A stretch of 32,358 nt of DNA, from contig CABWKN010000024.1 of assembly GCA_902505605.1 (NCBI GenBank), positions 1 through 32,358 of the forward strand, given 5' to 3'. Numbering within the stretch: position 1 is the first letter of the stretch; each line of letters starts with the position of its first letter. Below are positions 8,901 to 15,609 of the stretch, one piece after another. The notes under the pieces are model-generated. The model did no database searches. It was not told the origin of the DNA and saw only the letters and a list, made by a program, of their open reading frames with translations. Origin of the DNA: Candidatus Guanabacterium sedimentis (lineage in GTDB: Bacteria; Acidobacteriota; B3-B38; Guanabaribacteriales; B3-B38). The translations under genes were made by a program, and so were the position numbers.

Positions 8901-9001
8901 CGCCTGGCAAAATCACGCAACAGAGACGCATCGGAGGGGTCGCCCAGAGCAGATAACTTAATGCTTACCGAACCGATGTCCAGACCTAAAGCAACTCCCA
9001 T
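5939..9001 (-). CDS. double-domain 2-hydroxyacyl-CoA dehydratase/benzoyl-CoA reductase activase (BadF/HgdC family)
   Basis: A 1020-residue protein with two tandem ASKHA ATPase domains (about 1-295 and 345-605), followed by a DUF2229-type region. Each ATPase copy carries the phosphate loop (GLDIGSVS, residues 6-13; GIDVGSVS, 351-358). Each also has both conserved Cys that in HgdC hold a 4Fe-4S cluster at the dimer interface: CAAGTGSF at 161 and 478, and GRC/ERC at 200 and 518. The duplication would build an internal pseudo-dimer. A further Cys group (637, 640, 644, 662) begins the C-terminal region, suggesting a second cluster. The family uses ATP hydrolysis to fire low-potential electrons into 2-hydroxyacyl-CoA dehydratases or aryl-CoA reductases; no such partner is in the window. 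The start is supported by AAGAGG before ATG 9001, and a sigma-54 promoter lies immediately upstream. Confidence 0.93.
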   Translation of the reverse strand: MGVALGLDIGSVSIKLSALGDPSDASLLRDFARRGGNFIAFGDGHRPGGDSQPLLVSRYRRIKGQPIHAARELLKEILQFIPQEKIEGLRITGSGGRVIAEILKGRVENEFKAIALGTGFLYPEVRTIFEMGGVCSKYIRLEPNEDTGALEIVDYETNGDCAAGTGSFIDQQASRLLYKIEEVGDIVKTAEKAAKIAGRCSVFAKSDMIHAQQKGYTPPEVLRGLCEAVARNFRSAVVKNKKVVPPVAFVGGVAANTGVVAAMEELLGMEKESLFIPPYYAWLGAIGAALLEKREVQQKGKQFRLHKGVESPEMSFPTSEPLSMEKVILLRDRVKPFSFAGKQLPVKAYLGIDVGSVSTNLAVIDEEGEVIKDIYVKTEARPIEVVHRELQRIQKEIGDKIEICGVSTTGSGRELIGKLVGADTINDEITAHKTGASFIGKKMLDLQVDTIFEVGGQDSKFISLEDEIVVDFTMNEACAAGTGSFLEERSEELEVNIIGEFARRALGSPAPIKLGERCTVFMEMDVTSYQQRGAATDDLIAGLAYSVVYNYLNRVVRERKIGNVIFFQGGTAYNDSVAAAFSKVLDKKIIVPPYNGILGAIGVALLVKEKMSLTGEKTKFRGYDLHQIDYQLKEFTCKACTNYCNIQMFKVEGERTYWGDKCSEMFRKRAVVETKPVIPDLLSLRDQLLFEGYDPDTGDGPRIGIPRGMYFYEHFPFWNTFFQELGFRVHLSEVTTRKAVNDGLDTIVAEPCFPVQVTHGHVKNLLEAGVDYIFLPNQINAECSDKGVESYVCNWGQTLPFVIINAPAFEPYREKFIIPTLRFREGRKYIFQEMFQWMKRFKLRSSAVKAALNKAYEAQHIFAHRLLEMGKEALAKLESEGRKGIVLVGRPYNINDKGLNLDVGGKLRDYYGVNVIPMDFLPIEEIDIDDINDNMYWSYGRKILATAKFIRDLPYLHIIYITNFKCGPDSYVKHYVVDASQRPFLCLQFDCHSNDAGILTRCEAYLDSKGILRWWREKWE

Positions 9002-9027
9002 AATTGCCTCTTAATTGTTGTGAATAA

Positions 9028-9043
9028 TGCAAGAACGGTTCCA
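9028..9043 (-). promoter_or_regulatory. sigma-54 (-24/-12) promoter of the activase operon
   Basis: On the minus strand the sequence is TGGAACCGTTCTTGCA. GG and GC are separated by exactly 10 bases, as required for RpoN, with the TTGCA form of the -12 element. Transcription would start near 9017, leaving a leader of about 15 bases with the AAGAGG ribosome site before ATG 9001. The divergent neighbour is a sigma-54 activator, which strengthens the call. Confidence 0.75.
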
Positions 9044-9159
9044 CCCTACAGGATGATGCTCACATACACTTCTCCCGCTGTAATTTATTGAAAAACAAGG
9101 AAATAGCCACCTGGGTGCGCTAAGAGCCCGATGGAAAGGGCTCCGACAATTCCGCTTTT

Positions 9160-9215
9160 GTGTCATTATGTCCCAGTTATTATGAAAAAAGGAGGAATAT
9201 GTGGCATTAAGTCCC
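9160..9215. repeat. pair of direct repeats, candidate activator-binding sites
   Basis: GTGtCATTAtGTCCC (9160-9174) and GTGgCATTAaGTCCC (9201-9215) match at 13 of 15 positions and start 41 bases apart, close to four helical turns. They lie about 115-190 bases upstream of the sigma-54 promoter, a normal enhancer distance. Binding by the neighbouring regulator is an inference. Confidence 0.45.
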
Positions 9216-9237
9216 GAAATGTAAGCTATGATAAAAT

Positions 9238-9260
9238 TATTGTATCAAACTGACACAATA
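9238..9260. promoter_or_regulatory. imperfect palindrome, candidate operator/enhancer
   Basis: The arms TATTGTATCA (9238-9247) and TGACACAATA (9251-9260) are complementary at 9 of 10 positions around AAC. A further half-site TTGTGTCA occurs at 9158-9165. The palindrome ends five bases before the -35 box of the regulator gene, so it could serve both as an enhancer for the divergent sigma-54 promoter and for autoregulation. Confidence 0.5.
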
Positions 9261-9264
9261 CCCC

Positions 9265-9293
9265 TTGACACCCCCCTCTTCTTCTGCTATTAT
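9265..9293 (+). promoter_or_regulatory. sigma-70 promoter of the sigma-54 activator gene
   Basis: TTGACA (9265-9270), a 17-base spacer and TATTAT (9288-9293) are followed by AAGGAG (9310-9315) and ATG 9323. Together with the sigma-54 promoter and the repeats, this accounts for the 321-base gap between the divergent genes. Confidence 0.75.
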
Positions 9294-9322
9294 TTTAACA
9301 CTGACTTACAAGGAGTAAGCTT

Positions 9323-11377
9323 ATGAAGATTGATACTCTTTCGCTGGAAAGACAGCTTAAGATGCATCAGGCTAAGGAGGCCATTGTCAACCAGATCAGC
9401 CCCGAGATATGCGATGTGATTGACCTGGACAAGTTCCTGCAGGCTACGGCAAACGAGGTGGGGAAGATGATGGAGGTCAGCCGCTGTCATCTCATCCTCT
9501 GCACGCCTGGACGGACCCCGAGAGTGAACTATGAGTATCTGGGAGAGAAGGGGATACCCAGCTCCCTGGGGAGAGCCATACGGCTGGACAGTCTCTTCCT
9601 GAAGGGGGGACAGCTGAGGAATCGTTCCCCTGTGGCCATAGATGACATCGCCCATGCTGCGCTGGAGCCAGTGCTCCACAGCGAGTTGGAGGGACTGAAG
9701 AGCCGCTCCATCCTCATGGTCCCCATAATCTTTCAGGAGAATCTTCTGGGGGTCATCGGTCTCCACTTCTCCTCGCAACCGCATCAATGGACCCCTTACG
9801 AGGTCAGCATCATAAAATCGTTAGTCCAGCAGATGGCTATCGGCTTTCAATACACCAAAATCTACACTGAGAAGGAGAGGGAGGCGGAGAATCTCAAAAT
9901 AATGCTGGAGATAGCCAACGGCATAAATTCCAAGGTAGATTTTGATGAGATATCGACCTTTGTCATTGACAAGTCTATTGCGCTGCTGAAGGCGGGCATT
10001 GGCTGCATGGGGGTGCTCGACTCCTCGGAGAGGTATCTACATTTTCACTCCTTCCGCTCCCCCCGCCCCGAATATCTGGAAGGGATTGACCGCACAGGAA
10101 CCATCTCCACCACCAATCCCCTGGTCCACCAGCTCATCCACAGCCGCCGCTCCATCTCCCTGGCCAACCCCGAGGAGGACGAGTATGCCAGCTACTACCT
10201 GGGGAAGCTCTTCCGGGGGAAGTCGGCGCTCATTTCTCCCATCTTTATCGGAGAGAAGTTCTTCGGCACCATCAACCTCATCTGGCTCAAGCGTCGACCC
10301 CCTTTCAGCCCCAATGAGGTGGAACTCATCGAAGGGATTGCCAATCAGGCAGCCACGGCATTGGAGAGGGACTGGCTGTCGGCAGAGGTGCTGAGACTAC
10401 AGAGGGAGCTCAAGGGAGTGAGGGCCAGCGAGATGATTATCGGCAACAGCCCCCGGCTGAAGCGGTGCGTGGAACTGGCGCTGCAGGTGGCAGAGAGCTC
10501 CGCCACGGTGCTTATTGACGGAGAGAGCGGTACCGGCAAGGAGCTTATTGCCGACCTCATTCAGCAGCACAGCCCCCGCCATCATAAACCCTACATAAAA
10601 ATCAACTGCGGTGCCATACCGGAGACCCTGCTGGAGACCGAGCTGTTCGGCTACGAGAAGGGGGCATTCACCGACGCCAGGAGCCGCAAGATAGGAAAGT
10701 TTGAGGAGGCTAACGGAGGGACTGTCTTCCTTGATGAGGTGAGCGAGTTGAGCCCTGCAGCCCAGGTCAAGCTGCTGCGGGTGCTCCAGTCGGGAGAGTT
10801 TACCCGGGTCGGGGGAAACCAGAAGATAGTTACCGATGTGAGGGTGATTGCCGCCACCAATACCCCTCTGGAAAAGGCCATAGAGAAGGGCTTTTTCCGG
10901 AGAGACCTCTTTTATCGCCTCAATGTCTTCCCCATCAAGCTCTCGCCGCTAAGGGAGCAAAAAGAAGACATCCCCCTGCTGGTGAGCCACTTCCTGAACC
11001 TCTATAAAAAGAAAGCCAATAAATATCTGATGGGAATATCCGAGAAAGCCCTCCGGCTGCTGAAATCTTACGCCTGGCCGGGGAATGTCCGCGAGCTGGA
11101 GAATGTGGTCGAGCGGGCGGTCATCATGGCCACCAAGAAGGTGGTCACCGTGGAAGACCTCCCGGAGCATTTTCTGAGCGCAGCGGAGGAGAGCCGCGAG
11201 AGAACCCTGGAGGTGGACATCGGAACCACCGTTGAGGAAACAGAGAGGAGGCTTATCCTGGAAACCCTCCATTATACCGGAGGGGATAAGAACCAGACCG
11301 CCAGAATCCTGGGAATCAGCAGAAAGACCCTCTATCGGAAGCTGAATAAATATGGCTATTTGAACTCCATCCAATGA
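9323..11377 (+). CDS. sigma-54-dependent transcriptional activator, GAF-GAF-AAA+-Fis
   Basis: A 684-residue bacterial enhancer-binding protein. Two GAF-like sensor domains (about 20-175 and 190-350) precede a central AAA+ domain. Walker A is GESGTGKE at 400-407, the sigma-54-contact loop is GAFTDA at 447-452, and Walker B is VFLDEV at 468-473. A C-terminal Fis-type helix-turn-helix ends with NQTARILGISRKTLYRKL. The contact loop is normally GAFTGA; the Asp at the fifth position is unusual. The layout resembles FhlA/NorR-type regulators that sense small molecules directly, without a phosphorylated receiver. It is divergent from the activase operon, which has a matching sigma-54 promoter, so that operon is the likely target. 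The ligand is not deducible. AAGGAG eight bases upstream supports the start. Confidence 0.95.
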   Translation: MKIDTLSLERQLKMHQAKEAIVNQISPEICDVIDLDKFLQATANEVGKMMEVSRCHLILCTPGRTPRVNYEYLGEKGIPSSLGRAIRLDSLFLKGGQLRNRSPVAIDDIAHAALEPVLHSELEGLKSRSILMVPIIFQENLLGVIGLHFSSQPHQWTPYEVSIIKSLVQQMAIGFQYTKIYTEKEREAENLKIMLEIANGINSKVDFDEISTFVIDKSIALLKAGIGCMGVLDSSERYLHFHSFRSPRPEYLEGIDRTGTISTTNPLVHQLIHSRRSISLANPEEDEYASYYLGKLFRGKSALISPIFIGEKFFGTINLIWLKRRPPFSPNEVELIEGIANQAATALERDWLSAEVLRLQRELKGVRASEMIIGNSPRLKRCVELALQVAESSATVLIDGESGTGKELIADLIQQHSPRHHKPYIKINCGAIPETLLETELFGYEKGAFTDARSRKIGKFEEANGGTVFLDEVSELSPAAQVKLLRVLQSGEFTRVGGNQKIVTDVRVIAATNTPLEKAIEKGFFRRDLFYRLNVFPIKLSPLREQKEDIPLLVSHFLNLYKKKANKYLMGISEKALRLLKSYAWPGNVRELENVVERAVIMATKKVVTVEDLPEHFLSAAEESRERTLEVDIGTTVEETERRLILETLHYTGGDKNQTARILGISRKTLYRKLNKYGYLNSIQ

Positions 11378-11422
11378 TTTCAGCTGGAAGCGAAAGACCG
11401 CCTTTGAGAAGGAGGATATGCC

Positions 11423-12334
11423 ATGAGTTTGAAAGAACGAGTCGTAAATAGTGCCCCTGACTTCATCGTCAAGTTTTGTGCCGCCCCCTATGTAGCCGGG
11501 GACACCAAGGAAGCAGCTATTAAAGAAGCCGATTGTTTGTGGCAGAGTCGTCGGATTCTCTCCACCCTTGATATCCTGGGAGAAGAGCTCACCTCCAGGG
11601 ACGAGGTGGAGAAGGTGGTCGCCTCTTATTTAGCCATCCTGGATGGCTTGAAGGGTCGGGATTATGCCACCATCTCGCTGAAGCCCACCCAGTTGGGAAT
11701 CTACCAGAGCTTCGATTATTGCTATGATAACACAGCAAAGATTTTAGATAAAGCAGCCGAGTATAAGAACTTTGTCACCATTGATATGGAGGACTCGAGT
11801 TTCACCGATGTTACCCTCGAGCTTTACAAGAAGCTGAGGCAGAAGTACGAGAATGTGGGCACCGTGCTCCAGAGCCGGCTCTTCCGCACCGAGAAGGATA
11901 TTGAAGGGCTGGATGGCTTCCAGGCTCATATCCGCCTCTGCATCGGAATCTACCGCGAGCCACCGGAGGTCGCCTTACAGGATAAAAAGGATATGAAGGA
12001 GAAACTCCTCATCTACATGGAAAGGCTACTGGAGAAAGGACACTTTGTTGCCATTGGCACTCACGATGAGAAGCTGATTCATCGCTGTACTGAGCTTCTC
12101 CAGAATAATAAGGTCCCTGCTGAGCAGTATGAGTTCCAGATGCTCGCCGGCGTGCCCCGCGAGAAGATTCAGGACGAACTGATCCAAAAGAATTATACCA
12201 TGCGCCTGTATATCCCCTTCGCCGAGGATTGGAAGGACGCCATCGCTTATTGCAAAAGAAGGCTTATTGCCAATCCTAATATGGGATTCTATATCGCGCA
12301 GAACTGGTGCAAAAGGCTTCTGAGCAAAAGGTAA
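11423..12334 (+). CDS. proline dehydrogenase-like flavoenzyme
   Basis: A 303-residue TIM-barrel protein of the monofunctional PutB/PRODH family, which oxidises L-proline to pyrroline-5-carboxylate with FAD. Family motifs are ATISLKPTQLGI, VTIDMEDSSFTD, the FAD-site region RLCIGIYREPPEVA (usually VKGAY-E), VAIGTHDEKLI, EFQMLAGVPRE, RLYIPFAEDW and CKRRLIANPN. The last motif corresponds to YxxRRLxEN but lacks the Glu, and the usual Lys of VKGAY is Ile. Substrate preference could therefore differ from proline. AAGGAGG precedes ATG 11423. It lies 45 bases after the sigma-54 activator with no terminator visible, so cotranscription is likely. No pyrroline-5-carboxylate dehydrogenase is present nearby. 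Confidence 0.85.
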   Translation: MSLKERVVNSAPDFIVKFCAAPYVAGDTKEAAIKEADCLWQSRRILSTLDILGEELTSRDEVEKVVASYLAILDGLKGRDYATISLKPTQLGIYQSFDYCYDNTAKILDKAAEYKNFVTIDMEDSSFTDVTLELYKKLRQKYENVGTVLQSRLFRTEKDIEGLDGFQAHIRLCIGIYREPPEVALQDKKDMKEKLLIYMERLLEKGHFVAIGTHDEKLIHRCTELLQNNKVPAEQYEFQMLAGVPREKIQDELIQKNYTMRLYIPFAEDWKDAIAYCKRRLIANPNMGFYIAQNWCKRLLSKR

Positions 12335-12392
12335 GCCATGAAAGGGAGTTGATTCGGAGGGCAATTGGCTGGCTTATTTAGTCCCAAAAATG

Positions 12393-12433
12393 AAAAAAGC
12401 GTGCTTTTCCTTATAAGCCTCGCATATGAGGCT
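12393..12433 (-). terminator. possible terminator of the rmuC-smpB operon
   Basis: Reading the minus strand after the stop at 12442, a perfect 6-bp hairpin AGCCTC/GAGGCT (12416-12433, 6-base loop) is followed by a short AAAAGC/GCTTTT stem running into six T residues (12393-12408). The stems are short, so the call is moderate. It also separates the convergent proline dehydrogenase gene. Confidence 0.4.
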
Positions 12434-12441
12434 GAGGGACA

Positions 12442-12711
12442 TTACTCCTCTCCCAATATCTTATCGCTTTCCGACTTGCCGTAAACCTCCCACAGGATTC
12501 TCTCGAACCGAGGGCGATAGATGAGGTCGTAGGTCTCCTCCTTATCGGGAAAGAGCTTTAAGGCGGCGTTTTTGGTGCTGGCTAACAGCTCCAGCGCCTC
12601 CTGGTAGCTGAGGTTCCCCTGATAGAGGATGCTTCTGGTGAGGTCGACCAGCATCCGCAAATAGCGAATCTTGCGCCGCTCCTCCTCTATCTCCTCGTCG
12701 GTGGGTTTCAA
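12442..12711 (-). CDS. conserved small protein of unknown function
   Basis: An 89-residue, highly charged, largely helical soluble protein with no membrane segment and no recognised catalytic motif. It starts with TTG, preceded by AAGGAA. Notable conserved-looking stretches are RYLRMLVDLTRSILYQ, SYQEALELL and TYDLIYRPRFERILWEVYG. The pattern reminds me of a small conserved hypothetical family from anaerobic diderm bacteria, but I cannot assign a function. It is the last gene after rmuC and smpB on the same strand, with a gap of about 80 bases after smpB, and is probably in the same transcript. Confidence 0.7.
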   Translation of the reverse strand: MKPTDEEIEEERRKIRYLRMLVDLTRSILYQGNLSYQEALELLASTKNAALKLFPDKEETYDLIYRPRFERILWEVYGKSESDKILGEE

Positions 12712-12792
12712 TTGTGTTCCTTTTTTTTTAATAAGGGAATTTACCGACTCCCAAGGATGTCGGCTTCCTCCTAAGCGAAGCAGAGAGTCTCT

Positions 12793-13251
12793 CTATCTAT
12801 ACTTTTCTTTAAGGGCTGCCTGAACATCACGCTCGATGGCTTTCTCCTTGAGCTCCTTTCGCTTATCATAGAGCTTCTTTCCTTTGACCAGCCCCAGCTC
12901 CACCTTGACTATCTGTCCCTTGAAGTAGATGCGCAGGGGAACCAGGGTGAAGCCCCGCTGCTCGGTCTTGCCGATGAGCCTCTTTATCTCCCGGTGATGG
13001 AGCAGGAGTTTGCGCTCGCGGGTGGGGTCGTGATTGTTGATGTTGCCATGACGATAGGGGCTGATATGGCAGTTGAAAAGGACCACTTCCCCATCTTTGA
13101 GCTGGGCGTAGCTGTCCTTGAGGTTGGCTCGCCCCTCCCGCAGCGACTTTACCTCGGTCCCCACCAGCACAATCCCTGCCTCCAGCTTCTCTAAGATAAA
13201 GTAATCGTGAAACGCTTTCTTATTGGTGGCAATGACTCTAATGTTTCCCAT
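12793..13251 (-). CDS. smpB: SsrA-binding protein SmpB
   Basis: A 152-residue protein of normal family length. It has the SmpB core NKKAFHDYFILEKLEAGIVL, GTEVKSLREGRANLKDSYA, the HISPY...HDPTRERKLLLH segment and LVKGKKLYDKRKELKEK, ending in a basic tail. SmpB binds tmRNA and loads it on stalled ribosomes for trans-translation. Its start lies 15 bases downstream of the rmuC stop, so the two share a transcript. The tmRNA gene itself, which is often nearby, is not seen in this window. Confidence 0.98.
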   Translation of the reverse strand: MGNIRVIATNKKAFHDYFILEKLEAGIVLVGTEVKSLREGRANLKDSYAQLKDGEVVLFNCHISPYRHGNINNHDPTRERKLLLHHREIKRLIGKTEQRGFTLVPLRIYFKGQIVKVELGLVKGKKLYDKRKELKEKAIERDVQAALKEKYR

Positions 13252-13266
13252 AAGTGCTGTCTCGCT

Positions 13267-14280
13267 TTAATCTTCCTTGGATAGAGAGATTTCGGACTCT
13301 GACTCCGAAGGAAGAGCCTTAGTGGAACTCTCCTCTATGTGGTGAATTCGATCCTCCAGGCGACCGAGGCTCTTCTGGGCGTCGTCGTATTTCTGTCTTG
13401 AGTGGGTGAGGTGGGTGCCTAGAACATCGAAGTGCTCACGGAACCTGCCGAAATCCCCCTTGAGGCTGGACAGGTATTTGATTATCTCCTCGGCGCGCTT
13501 CTCCACCTCCAGCCCCTGCAGTCCCAGAACTATCACCATCAGATAGGCGTAGAGGCTGTTGGGGCTGACCGGAATAACCTTTCTCGCCACGGCATATGAG
13601 GAGAGGCTCTCCCCGGCATCGGTGCTGGCATCCTTGATAATGGTCTCATAATAGACATTCTCGGCGGGGACATACATCAGGGCGAACTCATAGGTTCCCT
13701 CGTCGGGGAGGATGTACTTACGGGCGATATCATCCACATGCTTTTTGACATCGCGGACGAAAGCCCGGCGAGTCTCCCGCTGCTTGCCCTCCTCCTGGCT
13801 GGCCATCAGTCGGCGGAAGTTCTCCAGCGGGAACTTGCTGTCAATCGGTACCAGGCGCTCCCCCACCCGCACCACGGCATCGACTATCTCCCCGCTCTTG
13901 AATTTATAGGGCAGCTGATAGTATTTCTGGGGGAGTATCTGCCGCAGCAGCTCCTCCAGCATAAGCTCGCCCAGCCCTCCCCTCAGCTTGGGTGCCCGCA
14001 GGATGTCTTGCAGGGCGGAGACCCCTTTGCCCACCTCCATTATCTGCTCTGCCGACTTGGAGAGCTCCCCCAGCGCCTGCCGCACATCGCCCAACTGCTT
14101 GTAGGAATCGCGCACCTGCTGGTCGACCTTGTCAAGCCCCTCCTTCAATTGAGTGGAGCTCTGGTTCATACTCTCTCTCATCTGCTGGCGGAAGGATTCG
14201 CCCTGCTTCCAGAAAAGGATCACAATAGCAATGGCGAAAATGGCAATTATCAAAACCAGAAGCGCCGGCGAAATAGTCAT
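13267..14280 (-). CDS. rmuC: RmuC family DNA recombination protein
   Basis: A 337-residue protein with an N-terminal membrane anchor (about residues 5-24), a coiled-coil region and the RmuC nuclease-like core. Core motifs include LRAPKLRGGLGELMLEELLRQILP, DSKFPLENF, YAFALMY-type EFALMYVPAENVYY, and VIPVSPNSLYAYLMVI. RmuC limits DNA inversions at short repeats, and the fold is related to restriction-type nucleases. I set the start at ATG 14280 (AAGGA upstream). The longer frame beginning at 14334 starts inside the -10 box of a strong promoter and so cannot be the expressed start. It heads the rmuC-smpB-small gene run. Confidence 0.95.
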   Translation of the reverse strand: MTISPALLVLIIAIFAIAIVILFWKQGESFRQQMRESMNQSSTQLKEGLDKVDQQVRDSYKQLGDVRQALGELSKSAEQIMEVGKGVSALQDILRAPKLRGGLGELMLEELLRQILPQKYYQLPYKFKSGEIVDAVVRVGERLVPIDSKFPLENFRRLMASQEEGKQRETRRAFVRDVKKHVDDIARKYILPDEGTYEFALMYVPAENVYYETIIKDASTDAGESLSSYAVARKVIPVSPNSLYAYLMVIVLGLQGLEVEKRAEEIIKYLSSLKGDFGRFREHFDVLGTHLTHSRQKYDDAQKSLGRLEDRIHHIEESSTKALPSESESEISLSKED

Positions 14281-14333
14281 CTTCTTTTCCTTATTCAGAG
14301 AGAACTTATAAATAAATACCCCAATTGGCAACA

Positions 14334-14362
14334 ATTATAGTTGAAAAAGGAGTGGAGGTCAA
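14334..14362 (-). promoter_or_regulatory. sigma-70 promoter of rmuC-smpB
   Basis: On the minus strand TTGACC (14357-14362), a 17-base spacer and a perfect TATAAT (14334-14339) give a transcript starting near 14327, about 47 bases before the rmuC ATG at 14280. Confidence 0.75.
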
Positions 14363-14395
14363 GCTCATCTTTCATTAACCGGGTCTACCTATAGC

Positions 14396-14424
14396 TTGAC
14401 ATCTCCCCGCCCATCTGGTATAAG
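14396..14424 (+). promoter_or_regulatory. sigma-70 promoter of folK
   Basis: TTGACA (14396-14401), a 17-base spacer and TATAAG (14419-14424). It is divergent from the rmuC promoter, with the two -35 boxes about 33 bases apart. The TTG of the -35 is also an in-frame potential start codon, but it cannot be the real start of a transcript made here. Confidence 0.75.
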
Positions 14425-14449
14425 AGCATTGTTCTGGAAAGGAATACCT

Positions 14450-14977
14450 TTGAAATCCCTTACTGGCTCACATCACCGCCGAAAGCTTACCCACCGGGCT
14501 TTTTTGGGGCTGGGGAGCAATATCGGCGACCGCAAGGCAAACCTGAGAACCTCCCTATCTCTTCTTGAGGGCGCCGAGCTCAGAGTTACAAAGTCTTCCT
14601 CCCTGTACCATACCGAACCGATGGGCGAGGTTGAGCAGCCCTGGTTTATGAACGCTGTGGCAGAGGTAGAGACCATCCTCTCCCCTGAGGAGCTTCTGCA
14701 TCGCTGCCAACAAATAGAGGAAGAGATGGGGCGACAGCACATTATCCCTCAGGGACCGAGGGTAATCGACCTTGATATTCTGCTGTACGACCAGCTGACC
14801 TTAAACACCGCAGAGCTAAGTATTCCTCATCCCCGGATGCATCGTCGGAGGTTTGTCCTCATCCCCCTGCTGGAGATAGCACCCGACGCCGTTCATCCAC
14901 TTCTTAAAAAAAGTATCCGGGAGCTGTTGAAGGATATATCTGACTTTTCGGTAGTTAAACGGGTCAATAGCGCATGA
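14450..14977 (+). CDS. folK: 2-amino-4-hydroxy-6-hydroxymethyldihydropteridine pyrophosphokinase
   Basis: About 175 residues. It transfers pyrophosphate from ATP to 6-hydroxymethyl-7,8-dihydropterin in folate synthesis. HPPK motifs are AFLGLGSNIGDRKANL, SSLYHTEPMG, QPWFMNAVAEVET, the GPRVIDLDILLYD signature and IPHPRMHRRRFVLIPLLEIAPD. The start is placed at TTG 14450, which follows GGAAAGGA and leaves about 15 residues before the conserved AFLGLGSN. The longer frame from TTG 14396 begins inside the promoter. It is monocistronic; no other folate gene is adjacent. A 7-bp hairpin (AGCTTCT 14990-14996, AGAAGCT 15004-15010) follows the stop but lacks a clear T-tract. Confidence 0.96.
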   Translation: MKSLTGSHHRRKLTHRAFLGLGSNIGDRKANLRTSLSLLEGAELRVTKSSSLYHTEPMGEVEQPWFMNAVAEVETILSPEELLHRCQQIEEEMGRQHIIPQGPRVIDLDILLYDQLTLNTAELSIPHPRMHRRRFVLIPLLEIAPDAVHPLLKKSIRELLKDISDFSVVKRVNSA

Positions 14978-15061
14978 TGAGAAAGGAAGAGCTTCTGACC
15001 TCGAGAAGCTGTCAAAACGCAAAAAGAGTATATCTTCTCGGAGAGATAGAATAACGAACGC

Positions 15062-15088
15062 GTGTCCTCCCCGCTGTGAGGAGGGCAC
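15062..15088 (-). terminator. hairpin downstream of the beta-barrel gene
   Basis: GTGTCCTCC (15062-15070) pairs with GGAGGGCAC (15080-15088) over nine positions, one of them G-U, six bases past the stop of the minus-strand gene. There is no T-run, so it may be an RNA-end stabiliser rather than an intrinsic terminator. Confidence 0.3.
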
Positions 15089-15093
15089 TGTGG

Positions 15094-15609
15094 TTAGAAG
15101 GTTATTCCAGCCATGAAGTGAATGGCGGTTATTCCGTCGAGGTCCTTAGGAAGCTGGAGCTGGGCTTCCAATACCAGGCCGAGCGCCCCGGGCGGACCAA
15201 TGGCCACTCCACCCACGAACTGGTACCCCACATTCTTGGTGAAGGTGGTATCCTCGAAGTCCCCCGTCCATTCAGTGGCCGTCTGCAGCCCGATGCCTCC
15301 CCCCACATAAGGTCTGACAGAACCTCCATAGCCGTAAACTTTGGCATTAATGTAGAGGTTTAGCCAGTTGAAGCTTTCCTCCTCCACTTTCTTGTGGGAA
15401 TACTGGACTTCAAAGCCTAAGCTGAGATAGGGGATGAGCTTGTAATCCGACCCACCAGATACAATCCAGGTACAAAAATCACAATCATATTCCCCACGAA
15501 ACTTCTTGTAGCCACCCTTGAGGAAGGCATCTCCGGCCATGGTGGCAGAGGCATTGAGAATAACCAGCCCCACAGCTAATAAGCCTATTACCGATAGCTT
15601 TCTCATCAT
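15094..15609 (-). CDS. outer-membrane beta-barrel protein
   Basis: A 171-residue secreted protein. Residues 1-25 form a signal peptide (MMRKLSVIGLLAVGLVILNA...TMAG). The mature part is rich in alternating hydrophobic/aromatic strands (LSLGFEVQYSH, WLNLYINAKVYGYGG, VRPYVGGGIGLQT, VGYQFVGGVAIG, LGLVLEAQLQL) and ends in a terminal Phe (HFMAGITF), the usual outer-membrane assembly signal. It resembles eight-stranded OmpA/OmpX-like barrels. A CDFC motif near residue 42-45 could form a disulfide. GGAGGG is placed seven bases before the ATG. It follows tatA by about 100 bases on the same strand. The function is unknown; its main value is as evidence for an outer membrane. Confidence 0.85.
   Translation of the reverse strand: MMRKLSVIGLLAVGLVILNASATMAGDAFLKGGYKKFRGEYDCDFCTWIVSGGSDYKLIPYLSLGFEVQYSHKKVEEESFNWLNLYINAKVYGYGGSVRPYVGGGIGLQTATEWTGDFEDTTFTKNVGYQFVGGVAIGPPGALGLVLEAQLQLPKDLDGITAIHFMAGITF

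Noticed and set aside
14990-15010. The 7-bp hairpin after folK as an intrinsic terminator
   Set aside because: No T-run follows on the plus strand; kept only as a note within the folK entry.
14816-15088. A 90-residue minus-strand frame after folK
   Set aside because: It overlaps the conserved folK 3' end and has no recognisable motif or good start site.
14978-15093. A structured small RNA or tRNA (including tRNA-Sec) in this gap
   Set aside because: Hairpins are present, but no T-loop or acceptor pairing consistent with a tRNA was found. No tRNA was seen in the other gaps either.
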